Assembly: GCA_026391935.1 (NCBI GenBank)
Contig: JAPLDC010000026.1
Span: 1 to 7,938, forward strand
Origin: Bacteroidota bacterium
Lineage (GTDB): Bacteria; Bacteroidota; Bacteroidia; 2-12-FULL-35-15
DNA length: 7,938 nucleotides
Reading direction: 5' to 3'
This document shows, in pieces, positions 5,868 through 7,938 of this stretch (position 1 is its first letter; the number at the start of each line of letters is the position of its first letter). The notes beneath the pieces were generated by a model. The model was not told the origin of the DNA, searched no databases, and worked only from the letters and a program-made list of their open reading frames with translations. Both the position numbers and the translations under genes were made by a program.

Positions 5868-7938
5868 ATGATCAAAAAAGCAATCGTATTAATAATAGTC
5901 ACTACACTTTTGAGTTTTGCTCCAAATTCTGCTAGTGCTTCACACATTGCTGGGGGGGAAATTACCTACACTTGTTTGGGGGGAAATCAATACCAGATAA
6001 ACTTAAATTTATTTGTTGACTGCCTTGGTTATAATCCTGGTGCTACACAACCTATAAACTTCACTAGCACATGTGGAGGAACAGCCTCACTTACCGTAAA
6101 CGTTACTCCAGCAACATTAAACGGATTAGAGATCTCACAATTATGCCCTTCTTCTTTACCCTTAAGTACATGCAGTGGTGGTACATTACCGGGAATGTGG
6201 TTATTTAGCTATACAGGTGTTGTCACATTAGCACCTCCGTGTGATACATGGACCATGAGTTGGTCGACATGCTGCAGAAACAGTGCCATTATAAATGTTA
6301 CGAGTTTCAATATTTACATTGAAGCGACATTGAATAGCGCAACAGCAGCTTGCAACAGTTCACCTCAATTTACAGCACAACCAATCCCTTATGTATGTTT
6401 GGGACAAGTCGTAAATTATAGTTATGGTGTTATTGAAGCCGATGGAGACTCACTTTATTATTCATTAACACCGGCATTAGATGCAGCAGGTATTCCCTCT
6501 ACTTATGCAGCAGGGTATTCAGGAACTTCACCAATCCCGGGAATGACGATTGATCCTGTAACAGGGTTAGTAACATTTACTCCCGGATTATTAGGGAATT
6601 TTGTGGTTACTATCCTCGTTCAAGAATACGATGCAGCCGGAAACCTTGTTGGTAGTGTAATGCGGGATATCCAGTTTGTTGTTCAAAACTGTACGAATGT
6701 GGTGCCTTCTTCTACAGGTGGTGATATTACCAGTTTTGGTGGAAGTGCGGTTCAAACAGGACCTTACAGCATTGAAATGTGTGCCGGTAATTGTTTCAAC
6801 TTTACGGCACAATATGATGATGTTAACCCAACAGATATTTTAACCTATATCTCTAATATCTCAGCTGCATTGCCAGGTGCAACAATCACTTCATCAGGCA
6901 CCAACCCTTTGACATTAAATGTGAACTGGTGTTCTCCAGCTGGAACGATGGGACAAAATTTAACCTTTACAATTACTGTTCAAGATGGAGCTTGTCCATT
7001 ACAAGGACAACAAACATTTGTGTATAATGTAAATATTCTGGATGCAACAACTGCTAGTCCCGATATTACTATTTGCGGAACACAAACGGCAGCATTAAGT
7101 GCCTATGGGGGCAGTGTATTTAACTGGACTGTAGTTTCAGGACCACCGATGACCCCTGCAAATTTCTCCTGCACTTCATGTGCTAATCCTGTAGCATCAC
7201 CGACAGCTACAACTACTTATCAAGTTGTAAGTAACTTAAGTGGAACCTGCGACAATATTGATTCTGTGACCGTTTTTGTTGTACCTAGTTTTACTTATAA
7301 CGTAACTCAAAGTTCCACAAACTCTTGTTTACAAGACCCTGTTCAACTGGACGTAAATAGTTTTTCACCTGCAGGAGCATATACGTTCTTATGGACACCT
7401 GCAGCCAACTTAAGCAGTGCAACCATTGCAAATCCTATTGCGACATTTATTGCACCGGGAACTTATACATATACTGTTACAGTAACCAGTCCGTTTGGAT
7501 GTGTGCAACATACAACAGTTTCTATTTATGCTGCCCCTGCTTTTGCACCTCAAATTACTGCACATAACGATACCACTTTTTGTGGGGGTGGTACCGCTAA
7601 TTTAAGTGTTAGCTTTAACGGAGGATCTGCTCCACCGACTTGTGGATTAAGTGCTACCGGAGGATGCTCAGGAGCTGCTTTTGCAGGAACGGTAGGGACA
7701 GGAACAACAGCAAATACATCAACAACATGGCCAGCTATTTTTGGTAATTGGTATACATCTGAAAAACATCAAATGTTGTTCACTGCTGCAGAATTAAATG
7801 CTGCAGGAATAACCGGAGGGAAGATCGACCAATTGGATTTCAATGTAACAATGATAAACGGTATTACTGCTTATCACCAATTTACTGTCAAAATGGGTTG
7901 TACCAGTTTATCAGCCCTAGGCACCACAAGGGAATCGG
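5868..7938 (+). CDS. Large secreted multi-domain surface protein (HIAGGEITY/CCRN family), 3'-truncated by window
   Basis: The frame opens with ATG at 5868 and stays open for 690 codons to the last base, so the C-terminus is missing. Residues 1-24 form a signal peptide ending NSASA. The mature N-terminus SHIAGGEITYTCLGG begins a Bacteroidota-specific domain with the paired cysteines of STCCRN (C135, C136) and NSSPQF...PIPYVCLGQVVNYSYGVIEADGDSLYY (about 155-200), then a cadherin-like GMTIDPVTGLVTFTP repeat. Ig/PKD-like modules follow: about 392-467 (ITICGTQTAALSAYGG, then PVASPTATTTYQV) and about 468-560 (FLWTPAANLSSATIANPIA, then TYTYTVTV). Residues ~575-690 enter a domain with GTGT, NWYTSEKHQMLFTAAEL (around Q635) and FTVKMGCTSLSAL, seen in secreted type IX-cargo proteins. 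It is rich in Cys, Thr and Asn and likely cell-surface or adhesin-like. Family members usually end in a gliding-motility-associated type IX secretion domain; that end is not visible here. Confidence 0.92.
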   Translation, partial: MIKKAIVLIIVTTLLSFAPNSASASHIAGGEITYTCLGGNQYQINLNLFVDCLGYNPGATQPINFTSTCGGTASLTVNVTPATLNGLEISQLCPSSLPLSTCSGGTLPGMWLFSYTGVVTLAPPCDTWTMSWSTCCRNSAIINVTSFNIYIEATLNSATAACNSSPQFTAQPIPYVCLGQVVNYSYGVIEADGDSLYYSLTPALDAAGIPSTYAAGYSGTSPIPGMTIDPVTGLVTFTPGLLGNFVVTILVQEYDAAGNLVGSVMRDIQFVVQNCTNVVPSSTGGDITSFGGSAVQTGPYSIEMCAGNCFNFTAQYDDVNPTDILTYISNISAALPGATITSSGTNPLTLNVNWCSPAGTMGQNLTFTITVQDGACPLQGQQTFVYNVNILDATTASPDITICGTQTAALSAYGGSVFNWTVVSGPPMTPANFSCTSCANPVASPTATTTYQVVSNLSGTCDNIDSVTVFVVPSFTYNVTQSSTNSCLQDPVQLDVNSFSPAGAYTFLWTPAANLSSATIANPIATFIAPGTYTYTVTVTSPFGCVQHTTVSIYAAPAFAPQITAHNDTTFCGGGTANLSVSFNGGSAPPTCGLSATGGCSGAAFAGTVGTGTTANTSTTWPAIFGNWYTSEKHQMLFTAAELNAAGITGGKIDQLDFNVTMINGITAYHQFTVKMGCTSLSALGTTRES

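Noticed and set aside
6591..6812. Minus-strand 73-codon open frame inside the large surface-protein gene
   Set aside because: It lies wholly within the plus-strand frame, which has a signal peptide and recognisable domains. Its translation shows no domain-like features.

Overview
The window looks like a chromosomal segment from a member of the Bacteroidota (Flavobacteriia/Chitinophagia/Sphingobacteriia range). The DNA is AT-rich. Several upstream regions carry the Bacteroidota -7 promoter element TAnnTTTG, start codons follow A-rich leaders rather than Shine-Dalgarno sequences, and the encoded families (HIxGGEITY/CCRN surface proteins, PepSY-like secreted proteins, the 73-residue DUF2795 protein) are typical of that phylum. 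No phage, IS, CRISPR, tRNA or rRNA is visible. The gene content reads as ordinary chromosome, with a few local oddities.

Left part, + strand (1-2970). The C-terminal end of an RND efflux permease is followed after 7 bp by a secreted YncE-like beta-propeller protein, almost certainly in the same transcript. After a 91-bp gap come two tandem, clearly duplicated, small secreted PepSY-like proteins (about 57% identical by hand alignment). Each is followed by its own strong intrinsic terminator. The group looks like an envelope/efflux module, but its substrate cannot be read from this piece.

Middle part, - strand (2982-5656). In transcription order from right to left: a class I SAM-methyltransferase-like protein, an orphan MacB/LolD-type ABC ATPase, a PduO-type cob(I)alamin adenosyltransferase and a small DUF2795 protein. 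The DUF2795 gene has its own well-formed promoter. Between the ABC ATPase and the adenosyltransferase lies a cluster of REP-like stem-loops built on the TTCGACAAGCTC core. The methyltransferase appears to have lost, in frame, the segment that normally carries SAM-binding motif I.

Right part, + strand (5868-end). The first 690 residues of a very large secreted, cysteine-rich, multi-domain surface protein run off the window. This reading frame is open to the last base. Its family usually ends in a type IX secretion (gliding-motility-associated) C-terminal domain, which would lie outside the window. A divergent intergenic region (5657-5867) separates it from the methyltransferase.

I do not see a convincing new multi-gene system. 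The points most worth a second look are the motif I-less methyltransferase, the stem-loop repeats whose stems differ while their loop is conserved, and the G-tracts at the 5' end of the surface-protein gene.
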